Source: CAXMMR01 sp963692975
Lineage (GTDB): Bacteria; Pseudomonadota; Alphaproteobacteria; Acetobacterales; Acetobacteraceae
Assembly: GCA_963692975.2 (NCBI GenBank)
Contig: CAXMMR010000010.1
Location: 281,202 to 345,201 of the forward strand
Length of the DNA stretch: 64,000 nucleotides
Reading direction: 5' to 3'
Position numbers and translations under genes: made by a program. Below the pieces are notes generated by a model, which worked only from the letters and a program-made list of their open reading frames with translations, was not told the origin of the DNA and searched no databases. Positions 25,994 to 34,861 of the stretch are shown piece after piece (positions within the stretch are counted from its first letter, which is position 1; each line of letters starts with the position of its first letter).

Positions 25994-27964
25994 ATGTCCG
26001 ACAGCAGTCAATTGGCCAAACCGCCCGCGAAGACAGTCGCCGCGGCTCCCGCACCGGACGCCTCCAGGGTCATGACGCTCTTCGTCATGATCGTGGCGAC
26101 GCTCTACTTCGGCCGCGAGGTGCTCGTCCCGGTGACCCTGGCACTGCTGCTCGCATTCGTGCTGGCGCCGCTGGTCGGCCTGCTCCGTCGGCTGCACTTC
26201 GGCAAAGTGCCATCCGTACTCGTCGGCGTGGTGCTCGCGCTTGGCGTCATCCTGGCCGTCGGCGGCGTCATCGGCTCTCAGATCGCCGAGTTGACCACCG
26301 ACATCCCGAAATACGCGGCGACCGTCGAGGCCAAGGTTGCCAGCGTGCGCAGCTACACCGTCGGTCGCCTGTCGCATCTAGCTGACAGCGTCGGCTCGCA
26401 TCGTGCGGCACGGCCGTCGACCGCAGGCAACGTCGGAGGAGGGGCTCCCGCCGCGGCATCACCGAGTGGCGGAAACGGAGCGCCTCCGCCTGCGCCTCCT
26501 GCCGCCACGACGGCATCGCCGCTCGAGATGGCGAAGACCTACCTGGGACCGATCCTGTCGCCGCTCGCCACGCTCGGTATCGTCTTCGTCGTGGCCGTGT
26601 TCGCGCTGCTGCAGCGCGAGGACCTGCGGGACAGGCTGATCCGGCTGGTCGGCTCGGACGACCTGCACCGCACGACCCTGGCCATCGATGACGGCGCACG
26701 ACGGCTCATCCGCTACTTCCTCACCCAACTCAGCATCAACACCGCTTTCGGCATCGTCATCGGGGTCGGCTTGCTCATCATCGGCGTGCCGAACCCGGTG
26801 CTCTGGGGCATCCTGTCGGGTCTGCTGCGTTTCGTGCCCTATATCGGCTCGCTGCTGTCGGCCGTGCTGCCGATGGCGCTCGCGGCGGCGGTCGAGCCTG
26901 GATGGTCGATGGTGCTGTGGACGGCGGGCCTCTACCTCGTCGTCGAGGGACTGACCGGCCAGGTCATCGAGCCGATGGTTTATGGCCACGCGACCGGCTT
27001 GTCGCCGTTCTCCGTCGTCGTCGCGGCCATCTTCTGGTCATGGGTGTGGGGGCCTGTCGGCCTCATCCTGTCGACCCCGCTCACCCTGTGCCTCGTGGTG
27101 ATGGGACGCCACGTCAAGCGGCTCGAGTTCCTCGACGTCATGCTGGGCGACCGTCCGGCCCTGACGCCGGTTGAGAGCTTCTACCAGCGCATCCTCGCGG
27201 GCGATGCCGACGAGGCCGAGGACCACGCCGAGCTGCTGCTCAAGGAGCGCTCGCTATCGACCTACTACGACGAGGTCGCGCTCAAGGGGCTGCAGCTCGC
27301 GGCCAACGACGCGCAGCGCGGGGTGCTCGACCATGACCAACTCGACCGCATCAAGACCACCGTCAAGGCGCTGGTGCACAGCCTCGCAGGGCACGACGAC
27401 GAGCAGCCGTCACCCGGCCGCTCCGATAAGGGCTCCGTGGCGCCGCCTGACGACGAAACTGGGCTCGCCAGAAACCCCGACCCACGCGGCGTCGACCATG
27501 AAGAGCTGCCGGTCGGCTGGCGCGACCCGGGTGCCGTGCTCTGCATCGCGGGACGCGGACCACTCGACGAGGCGGCCTCGTCCATGTTGGTCCAGTTGCT
27601 GAGCAAGCACGGCATGGGAGCGCGACTGGTCAGCTACGACGACGTCTCCCGTGACAAGGTCGAGACCCTCGACATCCGGGGCGTGACGATGGCCTGCGTG
27701 TCATACCTCGACATCACCGGCAGCCCGGCGCACCTGCGCTACTTCATGCAGCGGCTGCGTCGGCGGCTGCCGTCCGGCGCGCCGTTGCTGGTCGGTCTGT
27801 GGCCGTCGCAGGACTCGACGCTGAAGGACAAGGACATTCAGCGCTCGATCGGAGCCGACTACTTCACCAGCTCGCTGGCCGAGGCGGTCACCTCGTGCGC
27901 GAAGGCCGCCGATGCGGCGATCGACGCCAGTCACGGCGCGTCGCATGCACAGGCGGCCCAATAG
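25994..27964 (+). CDS. AI-2E-family (PerM/YdiK) membrane transporter with C-terminal soluble domain
   Basis: The start at 25994 follows GAGGAG. Residues about 30-400 hold the eight-helix AI-2E-type permease: two N-terminal hairpins, an unusual Ala/Pro/Gly-rich insert near residues 145-185, and the core LLRFVPYIGSLLSAVLPMAL with EGLTGQVIEPMVYGHATGLS. The substrate is unknown for most members. Unlike short homologues, about 250 residues follow. Their last part (AVLCIAGRGPLDEAASSMLV, then LSKHGMGARLVSYDDVSRDK) looks like a Rossmann or B12-binding-like fold. It closes the stress cluster. Confidence 0.83.
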   Translation: MSDSSQLAKPPAKTVAAAPAPDASRVMTLFVMIVATLYFGREVLVPVTLALLLAFVLAPLVGLLRRLHFGKVPSVLVGVVLALGVILAVGGVIGSQIAELTTDIPKYAATVEAKVASVRSYTVGRLSHLADSVGSHRAARPSTAGNVGGGAPAAASPSGGNGAPPPAPPAATTASPLEMAKTYLGPILSPLATLGIVFVVAVFALLQREDLRDRLIRLVGSDDLHRTTLAIDDGARRLIRYFLTQLSINTAFGIVIGVGLLIIGVPNPVLWGILSGLLRFVPYIGSLLSAVLPMALAAAVEPGWSMVLWTAGLYLVVEGLTGQVIEPMVYGHATGLSPFSVVVAAIFWSWVWGPVGLILSTPLTLCLVVMGRHVKRLEFLDVMLGDRPALTPVESFYQRILAGDADEAEDHAELLLKERSLSTYYDEVALKGLQLAANDAQRGVLDHDQLDRIKTTVKALVHSLAGHDDEQPSPGRSDKGSVAPPDDETGLARNPDPRGVDHEELPVGWRDPGAVLCIAGRGPLDEAASSMLVQLLSKHGMGARLVSYDDVSRDKVETLDIRGVTMACVSYLDITGSPAHLRYFMQRLRRRLPSGAPLLVGLWPSQDSTLKDKDIQRSIGADYFTSSLAEAVTSCAKAADAAIDASHGASHAQAAQ

Positions 27965-28051
27965 CGATCGCGGCTACGTCGCTGTCACATATTGTCTTAG
28001 GCGTCAGGCGGGCTCGGCCTCATCTATTGGACGACCTGATCCGCTCGAGCG

Positions 28052-28939
28052 CTAAGAGTAGGTCATCTGCCGGAGGTCGGTCATCAGTCCAGGACCTGCC
28101 GGTCGCCATCCGAGGCGTTGTCGCGTCTGCTCGCTCGATGCCGGAAGGTCCAGACCGGCGAACGCCGCAAACCAGCCAAAATGACCGGCCGCTTCTTCCG
28201 CGGACATGGCGACTACCGGTACCTTCAGGCCTTGGCCGATGACCTCGGCGATCTCACGGACGGGAATGCCTTCCTCGGCGACCGCATGGTACCTCGTGCC
28301 CGCCTCACGCTTCTCCAAGACGAGTCGGTAGAGACGGGCGACATCGAGCACGTGAGCCGCTGGCCAGCGATTGGACCCGTCGCCCACGTAGGCCGAGACA
28401 CCCTTCTCGCGTGCGATGGCTATCGCTAGCGTTATCAGCCCCTGTTTGACCGTGTCGTGAACCTGGGGAAGGCGAACTACCGAGACGTTGACACCTGCCG
28501 CGGACATCGACGCACCCGCGAGTTCGGACGCGACACGCGGGTTCGGATGGCTGGAATTGAAGGTGTCCTCGGTAGCCGGTCGATCCGGCACAGCGTTTCC
28601 CATCCCCGTTCCCGACGTTATCACCAGAGGTCGGTCGGAACCGGCAAGCACGCTACCGAGTGTCTCGATGGCACGCCTGTCCTTCTCGCAATTCGCCACG
28701 AAGTTCGAGAAGTCGTGGTCGAAGGCGGTATGTATCACCGCGTCCGACATGGCCGCGCCGCTGCGCAGACTGTCCAGGTCTTCGAGGCTCCCCCGATGCA
28801 CCTCCGCGCCGACAGCGATGAGCGACGGGACTCCCACCTCCGACCGGCACAGCCCCAGCACCTGATGGCCAGCGCCGACGAGTTCTGAAATTAGGACGGA
28901 GCCGATGAACCCGGTGGCCCCTGTCACGAATACGCGCAT
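28052..28939 (-). CDS. NAD(P)-dependent epimerase/dehydratase (extended SDR)
   Basis: The protein starts MRVFVTGATGFIGSVLISEL, a GxxGxxG Rossmann motif, followed by DAVIHTAFDHDFSNF and a substrate domain ending RLGWRPAGPGLMTDL. A typical YxxxK is not clear, so it may be an atypical SDR. I chose the ATG at 28939, which puts the glycine motif at residue 7; an upstream ATG is open. It is divergent from an MmyB-type regulator, a pairing frequent in alphaproteobacteria where the regulator controls the oxidoreductase. Confidence 0.85.
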   Translation of the reverse strand: MRVFVTGATGFIGSVLISELVGAGHQVLGLCRSEVGVPSLIAVGAEVHRGSLEDLDSLRSGAAMSDAVIHTAFDHDFSNFVANCEKDRRAIETLGSVLAGSDRPLVITSGTGMGNAVPDRPATEDTFNSSHPNPRVASELAGASMSAAGVNVSVVRLPQVHDTVKQGLITLAIAIAREKGVSAYVGDGSNRWPAAHVLDVARLYRLVLEKREAGTRYHAVAEEGIPVREIAEVIGQGLKVPVVAMSAEEAAGHFGWFAAFAGLDLPASSEQTRQRLGWRPAGPGLMTDLRQMTYS

Positions 28940-28988
28940 GCTCAGTCTCCTCAATCCAGATGACGTTGTGAGCACATCGTGCATGCGG

Positions 28989-29017
28989 TTAAAGTAGTGG
29001 CCCTATCCGGGTATAGA
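28989..29017 (+). promoter_or_regulatory. Candidate promoter/operator between the SDR and MmyB-like genes
   Basis: TTAAAG (28989-28994) and TATAGA (29012-29017) are 17 nt apart, a plausible -35/-10 pair for the rightward regulator. The -35 is part of an imperfect inverted repeat GTTAAAG (28988-28994) / CCTTAAC (29018-29024), a possible autoregulatory site. Confidence 0.45.
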
Positions 29018-29039
29018 CCTTAACAGGAATGGATTTCTC

Positions 29040-29876
29040 TTGACGGGCGGCAACTTGCTCGGCGTCTACCTCAAGAACCGACGCACCAAGCTCGACCTCG
29101 CGTCGTTCGGTATCACCGGCGGCCGAAGGCGAACTACGGGCTTGCGCCGCGAAGAGGTGGCTCAGCGGGCCGACATCAGCGTGACCTGGTACACCTGGTT
29201 GGAGCAGGGCCGTGGAGGAAGTCCTTCGGCGGACGTGCTCGACCGTATCGCGCTGGCATTGCGGCTGACCGAGCTGGAGCGCGAGCACCTCTTCCTGATA
29301 GCTCTCGGCAGACCACCAGGTGTCCGTTACCGGGGCGGCGACCCTATCACCCCGAGGCTGCAACGCTTACTCGACACGCTGGCCTACAGTCCGGCGATCG
29401 TCAGGACGGTGACGTGGGACGTCGTGGCTTGGAACCGCGCCGCCGCGGTCGTCCTCACCGATTACGGCTCCCTGCCGCCAAGTCAGCGCAACATCCTCCG
29501 CATGATATTCTGCGACTCTCGGGTCCGCGCCGTGCAGTCCGAGTGGGAGGCGGTGGCCCGCTTCGTCGTGGCCGCCTTCAGGATCGATGCCGCACGCGCT
29601 GGGGCTGATGCGGAGGTCGCACCTCTTGTCGATGAACTCTGTCGCTCCAGTCCCGAGTTCGCGTCCATGTGGCGCGACAACGACGTGCAGACGCACGGTG
29701 ACGGCGTCAAGCACCTGCGCCATCCCCAGGTGGGTCCACTGGCCTTGGAATATTCCGCCTTTGCCGTGGACGGTCGGCCTGACTTGAGCCTGATCGTCTA
29801 CAATCCGGCTACGTCAGCCGACCGGGAGCTTGTGGAGTATCTGCTCGCGATGAAGCCAGCTCTGGCAGCGGAGTGA
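29040..29876 (+). CDS. XRE-type regulator with MmyB-like ligand-binding domain
   Basis: The N-terminus has the MmyB-type HTH (RRTTGLRREEVAQRADISVT, then YTWLEQGRGGSPSADVLDRI). The remaining 180 residues are the ligand-binding domain (VTWDVVAWNRAAAVVLTDYG, HPQVGPLALEYSAFAVDGRP). Members often bind a fatty-acid-like ligand and regulate a divergent reductase. The TTG at 29040 is the best start. It faces the SDR gene. Confidence 0.88.
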   Translation: MTGGNLLGVYLKNRRTKLDLASFGITGGRRRTTGLRREEVAQRADISVTWYTWLEQGRGGSPSADVLDRIALALRLTELEREHLFLIALGRPPGVRYRGGDPITPRLQRLLDTLAYSPAIVRTVTWDVVAWNRAAAVVLTDYGSLPPSQRNILRMIFCDSRVRAVQSEWEAVARFVVAAFRIDAARAGADAEVAPLVDELCRSSPEFASMWRDNDVQTHGDGVKHLRHPQVGPLALEYSAFAVDGRPDLSLIVYNPATSADRELVEYLLAMKPALAAE

Positions 29877-29908
29877 CTAGGCGGCGCGTTCCCTGTGCGG
29901 TGTCCGCA

Positions 29909-29941
29909 TCAGGGTAGGTCACAGGCTTCGATGCTGATATG
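29909..29941. repeat. 33-bp direct repeat, copy 2
   Basis: This matches 20238-20270 at 31 of 33 positions and has the same orientation. Here it lies 8 nt upstream of the GTG of a small conserved gene. No internal symmetry is apparent. Confidence 0.8.
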
Positions 29942-29949
29942 CCGTCCAT

Positions 29950-30150
29950 GTGACACGTATCGACTGCTGGCGAGCGGCCTGGCTCCTCGTGGAGCGCCAT
30001 GGCGCCGACGCACCCGTGCAGGCGGCCATGCGCATCGACGACCTCGCGAAGCTGAATGACGAGGCGGGCGTGGTGGTCTGGCGGAACATTCTAGATGCCG
30101 TGGACGAGTTGCAGAGGACGCGGCCACGTGCGGGAGAGAGATGCCACTGA
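29950..30150 (+). CDS. Small conserved hypothetical protein (DUF6961-like)
   Basis: The 66-residue protein (IDCWRAAWLLVERHGADAPV, then DEAGVVVWRNILDAVDELQR) matches a small family widely found in alphaproteobacteria, usually left as hypothetical or DUF6961. It is helical, with conserved Trp residues. The GTG start at 29950 follows the second copy of the 33-bp repeat. It is probably co-transcribed with the SRAP gene, 59 nt downstream. Confidence 0.75.
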   Translation: MTRIDCWRAAWLLVERHGADAPVQAAMRIDDLAKLNDEAGVVVWRNILDAVDELQRTRPRAGERCH

Positions 30151-30209
30151 GCGAGCACGCGAGCCTCGGTCGTGCGGCTAACTCTGCCCGTGCGGGCGCA
30201 CGTTGAGCC

Positions 30210-30926
30210 ATGTGTGGGCGCTACGCTTCCGTCATCTCGGCCGAGCAGATTCGGGCGTTGTTCCGCACCGCCAACGCGACCGTGAACCACCCGCCGTCCT
30301 GGAACGTGGCGCCGTCGCAAGCCGCGATGGTGGTGCGTCGGCATCCCGAGAGTGGCGAGCGGCGACTGGACCTGCTCCGCTGGGGCTTGGTGCCGCACTT
30401 CACCACCGACCTTAAGGCCGCCCGCAAACCGATAAACGCCCGGTCGGAAACGGCAGCGACCTCGCCCATGTTCCGCGACGCGCTGGGCAGTCGGCGCTGC
30501 CTGGTACCGGCAGACGCCTTCTACGAATGGCGGGCGATGCCGGACGGTAAACAGCCCTACGCCATAGCTCGCCGGGACGGCGCTCCACTCGCCTTCGCCG
30601 GTCTGTGGGAGGGTTGGCGCTCACCGGACGGAGAGGTGCTGCGAACGTTCGCCGTCCTGACGACGGCGGCCAACGGCACGATGTCGACGCTCCACGAGAG
30701 GATGCCGGTCATCTTGGAGGAGGCGGATTGGGCTACGTGGCTAGGCGAGACCGATGTCGACGCCATGGGTCTGATGCGTCCGGCTGCCGAGAACGTCCTC
30801 CAACTCTGGGCGGTCAGCCGGGCTGTGAACAACGTCCGGACCGACAATCCCGACCTGCTGGACAGGGTGGACGACCCGCACGCACCGCCACCGAGTGAAG
30901 CTCCGGCGGGCGCCAACCCGGCGTGA
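30210..30926 (+). CDS. SOS response-associated peptidase (SRAP, YedK/HMCES family)
   Basis: SRAP proteins crosslink covalently to abasic sites in single-stranded DNA through the N-terminal Cys2 and so protect them. The product begins MCGRYAS, with the other active-site residues in place: Asn76 in PINARSETA, Glu106 in DAFYEWR and His162 in LHERMPVIL. The length of 238 residues is typical. No LexA box is apparent just upstream, but its function fits the two SOS polymerases in the window. Confidence 0.93.
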   Translation: MCGRYASVISAEQIRALFRTANATVNHPPSWNVAPSQAAMVVRRHPESGERRLDLLRWGLVPHFTTDLKAARKPINARSETAATSPMFRDALGSRRCLVPADAFYEWRAMPDGKQPYAIARRDGAPLAFAGLWEGWRSPDGEVLRTFAVLTTAANGTMSTLHERMPVILEEADWATWLGETDVDAMGLMRPAAENVLQLWAVSRAVNNVRTDNPDLLDRVDDPHAPPPSEAPAGANPA

Positions 30927-30963
30927 GCACGTCGACAGCGGTCCACATGGGAGTTCGGAGGGT

Positions 30964-31485
30964 TTACCGGCCCGCTTGCTGCAAGGCCTCGCCAATCTTC
31001 GCGTGCTTGGCGTCGGACTGCTTCAGCTGCTCGACCAACGCCTTCAGCTGGGGGTTGTCGGTAGACTGGATCTCCTTCTGCTCGGTGGCGACGTCGGTCC
31101 CGTTATCCTCCGCCTCGTCGTTTACGAACGCCGTATCGAACGCCTTGCCGTCCAGGCTCTTGAGATGGTCGAAGGAGCGCTGCTTCTCGCCGGTCATCCC
31201 TGTCGGCAGGTCGACTCCGTTCTGCCGAGCGATGTCGTGCATCTTCGGGTTCAGGGTCTTGTGGTCGGTGATCATCGTGTGCGCGTAGCTCTTGATGTCG
31301 CTGCGCGTGGCTTTCGTCAGCGCGAGCTTGGCGACAGCCAACTCGTAGGTAGCGCCCTGCGCGGTACTTGTCAGGAAATCGTGGTCCGTCGGTGACAACG
31401 ACGCCGCCAGGGCGACGGGGGAGACAAGGCTGATGCCGCAGCAGAACGCCGCGCCCATGGCCTTGAACTTGAACCGAACGTTCAT
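30964..31485 (-). CDS. DUF4142 periplasmic protein
   Basis: A signal peptide (GAAFCCGISLVSPVALAA) is followed by a ferritin-like four-helix DUF4142 domain (DFLTSTAQGATYELAVAKLA, SYAHTMITDHKTLN). The family is common in alphaproteobacteria and linked to stress; no activity is known. The length of 173 residues is normal. Confidence 0.88.
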   Translation of the reverse strand: MNVRFKFKAMGAAFCCGISLVSPVALAASLSPTDHDFLTSTAQGATYELAVAKLALTKATRSDIKSYAHTMITDHKTLNPKMHDIARQNGVDLPTGMTGEKQRSFDHLKSLDGKAFDTAFVNDEAEDNGTDVATEQKEIQSTDNPQLKALVEQLKQSDAKHAKIGEALQQAGR

Positions 31486-31672
31486 CGAGGTTTCCGACTC
31501 CGGTGTATGCCTGCGTCGAGTTCTGGCGGAGCCGGGACAACCTGGCAGGTTCGACCCAGTTGCCGTCGAACAGACTCGTGATGTTCGCGGCTGGTCACGT
31601 TCTGTGGCCTTCTATTTCGGACGCGTTTGCCGAAGCTGCAGTTGCCTGCCGATTGCAGACTTACTGGAATGC

Positions 31673-32035
31673 CTAGTCCGTCGAGGCTCCGACGATGGTC
31701 TCCAAGTCGATACGTGGAACGTAGAACGGCCGCAGCCCTCTACCGTCGTCTGCGTCGTAGGCCACGATGTCGGTCAGCTTCCTGATGGCCATGGTCGTAA
31801 TCTGCACTCCAAGCCTCAGCGGAACGCAGCCACCACGGGCGGCGATGGCGAGATACTTCGGCCGAGCTCCCGGCCGCGCGCTCCTGCTACTTCCGTCCGG
31901 CAAGGTGAGCGCCGCGAGAGCGGACGCGGATGCGCAAGCGACACCGGGTTGGATCACCATGACGGTCTCGGCCAGCGCAGGACTCGCGAGCGCATAGGCG
32001 GCAGCGACAGACGCGACGAGGTGCAGCGCACGCAT
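31673..32035 (-). CDS. Small secreted hypothetical protein
   Basis: A clear signal peptide (LHLVASVAAAYALASPALAE) precedes about 95 residues with two or three cysteines (PGVACASASALAALTLPDGS, GGCVPLRLGVQ), which could form disulfides in the periplasm. No known domain was recognised. It stands alone between the DUF4142 gene and the nuclease operon. Confidence 0.55.
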   Translation of the reverse strand: MRALHLVASVAAAYALASPALAETVMVIQPGVACASASALAALTLPDGSSRSARPGARPKYLAIAARGGCVPLRLGVQITTMAIRKLTDIVAYDADDGRGLRPFYVPRIDLETIVGASTD

Positions 32036-32153
32036 CCGTTTGCTCCCAGGATCTCCCTCGTCGAACCGCTGCCCTGGAGAGCGGAGGCGAACAATCCGAC
32101 TACGGTGCGCTTTGCTGGCTGAAGTCGAAGGTGACGTGCGGTCGCAGCTCTGG

Positions 32154-32405
32154 TCAACCGAACGGGTTGGCGACCGTCTTGCTCGGCAACGGCGGCAACA
32201 CGTCCGGCAAGTCTTGCTGGGCCTGCAGGTAGGCGACGGCCTGGTCGAGCATCGCCTTGAGAGCCACCGCGTGCGCCAGGCCCTGCTTGTCGCGGGTGAT
32301 GTCCAGCGAGCCGTGAAGCGACACCTGGTCGGTTCCGTTCTCGACGGTCAAGTCCCCGATGCCGATCGAGGTGGCGTCATCCGCGAATGGCGTCAGCTTC
32401 TTCAT
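32154..32405 (-). CDS. Hypothetical protein, 83 residues, downstream of the nuclease gene
   Basis: The ATG at 32405 follows the nuclease stop by 11 nt, so it is the third gene of the peptidase-nuclease operon. The product (ATSIGIGDLTVENGTDQVSL, HGSLDITRDKQGLAHAVALK) has no signal peptide and no cysteine. Its position next to a toxic secreted nuclease raises the idea of an inhibitor, but many alphaproteobacterial genes of this type occur alone. Confidence 0.65.
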   Translation of the reverse strand: MKKLTPFADDATSIGIGDLTVENGTDQVSLHGSLDITRDKQGLAHAVALKAMLDQAVAYLQAQQDLPDVLPPLPSKTVANPFG

Positions 32406-32416
32406 CGGGTGCAATC

Positions 32417-33337
32417 CTACTGGCCGGATACCCAGTCGAACAACGTCTGCCGCTTGCGCCGGGTCCGCCTTTCGCCAGGGCGTAGCAGCGAGGCCGCGAC
32501 ATCCTTCACTCGCGCCGACAATGCCGGGAACGGGTCGATGCCGACCTCCGTCGTCAGGACGGCGACCGACATGGTGGCGCAGGACGGCATGGCGGTGTTC
32601 TGGCAGACGTAGGCGGCGGCACCCAAGAGTGGGTCGTACACGGCCTTCCACGTGCTCGACGGCACCAGGACACCGTCAGGACCGATGGACTGGAGCTGCT
32701 GGCCTGCAAAGGCGGCGCCGGTGACGACGTAGACCTCGCCGTCGCGGCTCGCCAGCGCCCGGGTCGAGGCCTCAATGCGTTCCCAGACGCCTCGGTTCAG
32801 GCGTGGTGTCTGAGGCACGATGTTGGCCAGAGAGAAGCTCTGCTCCTGGGCCGTCTCGTCGGGCATGTCGCCGCTCGGCGTCATGTGGCCGCGGTCGTAG
32901 CCGGAACGCCGGTAGTCGGCGAGCTGCGCCTGGTCGGCGAACGGGAGGCGGTCGTCGGGGTGGAAGTCGCCCTCCCGCACGGTGGCGCTCGCGGCGGCAA
33001 CGCTGGCGCCGGTAGGGTGTTCTGCGGACCACAGGGCACCGTGCGTTACGCCGGAGGCAAGCGAGGCGTACGCATCGTTGCACAGCAGGGTGGTGCGGGC
33101 ACCGAGGCTCGCCTTGGCCAAGCTGGGTGGAAGACCTCCGGCGAAGAACTGCGGACAGGTGGGCTGGCCTACCGCCGGTGAGGCCGCGAGCAGCGCCATC
33201 GTCGACAGCAACGCCACCAGAAGGTCGGTTATGGGAGGTTTGCCGCCGAGAACGAGCGAGCTCTTGACCGTGTCAAAGGCGCGTATCGAGACATGAGAGC
33301 CCCGCATCATGAGAGCGGACTTCACGATCACACTCAT
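32417..33337 (-). CDS. Secreted DNA/RNA non-specific endonuclease (NUC1 family)
   Basis: The 306-residue protein has the NUC1 catalytic motif DRGHM at residues 148-152 (His151 is the general base) and the Mg-binding Asn in ANIVPQTPRLN about 25 residues later. A hydrophobic export segment (LLVALLSTMALLAASPAVGQ) near residues 39-58 suggests secretion. The ATG at 33337 overlaps the stop of the S10 peptidase gene (ATGA), which supports this start despite the long pre-sequence. Such enzymes degrade external nucleic acid or act as toxins. Confidence 0.88.
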   Translation of the reverse strand: MSVIVKSALMMRGSHVSIRAFDTVKSSLVLGGKPPITDLLVALLSTMALLAASPAVGQPTCPQFFAGGLPPSLAKASLGARTTLLCNDAYASLASGVTHGALWSAEHPTGASVAAASATVREGDFHPDDRLPFADQAQLADYRRSGYDRGHMTPSGDMPDETAQEQSFSLANIVPQTPRLNRGVWERIEASTRALASRDGEVYVVTGAAFAGQQLQSIGPDGVLVPSSTWKAVYDPLLGAAAYVCQNTAMPSCATMSVAVLTTEVGIDPFPALSARVKDVAASLLRPGERRTRRKRQTLFDWVSGQ

Positions 33338-34860
33338 CGACGCCTGTAGAACGATGTCAAATCGCGCTTGAGCTGAGCACGGGCGGCTTCGTTGATGTAG
33401 GTCATGTGTCCGGACGGATAGTAGCCATAGGCGATGTTACTCTGGCGTTCCGGGGGCAGGCCCAGGTGGCTCAACGTGTACTCGCTCGCCAGGAACGGTG
33501 AAGTCAGGTCAAACAGGCCGTTGACCGAGAATACCCGCAGGTCAGGGTTCGATAGCATGACGTCGCGGAGGTCGTAGCCGACGCTCAGCGCGGTGGGGCT
33601 GCCTCGGTCAGTCGGCGCCCATTGCCATGCATCTGCGATGCCCGGGTCGAGCACGACGTAGCGCTCGGTGGTGACATAGCCGAGTTCGTCTCGCAGATAG
33701 GTGTTCAAGGCTGCCGTGAAAGCGGGGATGATAGCATCGTATGCCGGGTCGCTTGTCGGCGCCGCTTCCCCGGCAGGTTGCGCGAGCGGAGCGTGGAAAC
33801 GCCCGTCGGCCCGGGCTACGACTTGGCCCTGGTCGGCGAGCAATGTTCGGGCGAAGCCGTCGGGCGTGACGCGCAGGCTGGCCCGCAGGATCTGGTCAAT
33901 CGGTAGGCCGGTGTATCGATGCAGCAAAGCGGCGATGCTTTCGCGCTGTGCCTGCGGCAGCGCCGACCCTTGGGCAAGCGCCGCCAGGTAGGGCCCGCTC
34001 GCGAACCCCCGCACCTCCCGCAGGAAGCTGTCCAGGTCGGGCGGTTGCACGATCCGGTGATGATAGGCCGCGACCGCGGCTTCGCTCGGCAGGAACAGCC
34101 AATAGGGCTCGTCGTTACCGGCCTGCGGGAATAGCGTCGTGTTATCGAGGATGGTCGACATCAGCACAATGCCCGCCAGGGTGATACCGTCCTGCTGAAG
34201 CAGCTTGGCGGTGACGGCCGAGCGCAGTGTGCCGTAGCTCTCGCCCGCCAGGTACTTGTCCGAACTCCAGCGGTCGTTCTGAGCGATATACCGCCTGATG
34301 AACTGTGCGGTGACGTGCGCGTCCTGCGTCACGCCGTAGAAGTCGTCAGCTTTCGCGCTCGGCAGGAGTCGACTGAAGCCCGAACCGACAGGGTCGATGA
34401 ACACGAGATCACTGATGTCGAGCAGACTGTCAGGATTGTCGATGATGGTGCGCGGCGACGGCGGCGGATCCGCGGCGTCGGCCAAGCGGATCGTCCGCGG
34501 GCCGAACGCAGCCATGTGCACCAGTGCCGACGAGCCGCCCGGTCCGCCATTGTAAGCGAAGGTCAGCGGACGTGGCCCGTCTTCCCCGCGCCTGTCCACC
34601 GTGTAGGCGATGTAGAACACGTTGGCGCGGGATTGGCCGCCGAGGCCGGTCACCTCGATCGTGCCTGCCGTCGCCGTGTATTTTACCGGATCGCCACCGA
34701 TGACAGCGACGTGTGGCGTCACCGTCGCCGTCGAAGGGACGGCTGAAGAGGCACTCTGCGGCGAGAACGCTGCTTCCACCACCTGCGTCGGGAGAACTAC
34801 GGAGACAATGACGGAAACCAGCAGGGCACGGGCAATATGGTCCAGGTACGGCACCGACAA
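33334..34860 (-). CDS. Secreted S10-family serine carboxypeptidase
   Basis: The 508-residue protein has a signal peptide (LLVSVIVSVVLPTQVVEA) and the S10 motifs: NGGPGGSS near residues 104-111, nucleophile Ser208 in GESYG, a catalytic Asp in the VNGLFDLTSP region and His in SGHMTYI near the C-terminus. It should cleave C-terminal residues from peptides outside the cytoplasm. It is coupled to the NUC1 gene by a 4-nt overlap, an unusual pairing of two secreted hydrolases. Confidence 0.9.
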   Translation of the reverse strand: MSVPYLDHIARALLVSVIVSVVLPTQVVEAAFSPQSASSAVPSTATVTPHVAVIGGDPVKYTATAGTIEVTGLGGQSRANVFYIAYTVDRRGEDGPRPLTFAYNGGPGGSSALVHMAAFGPRTIRLADAADPPPSPRTIIDNPDSLLDISDLVFIDPVGSGFSRLLPSAKADDFYGVTQDAHVTAQFIRRYIAQNDRWSSDKYLAGESYGTLRSAVTAKLLQQDGITLAGIVLMSTILDNTTLFPQAGNDEPYWLFLPSEAAVAAYHHRIVQPPDLDSFLREVRGFASGPYLAALAQGSALPQAQRESIAALLHRYTGLPIDQILRASLRVTPDGFARTLLADQGQVVARADGRFHAPLAQPAGEAAPTSDPAYDAIIPAFTAALNTYLRDELGYVTTERYVVLDPGIADAWQWAPTDRGSPTALSVGYDLRDVMLSNPDLRVFSVNGLFDLTSPFLASEYTLSHLGLPPERQSNIAYGYYPSGHMTYINEAARAQLKRDLTSFYRRR

Positions 34861-34861
34861 T

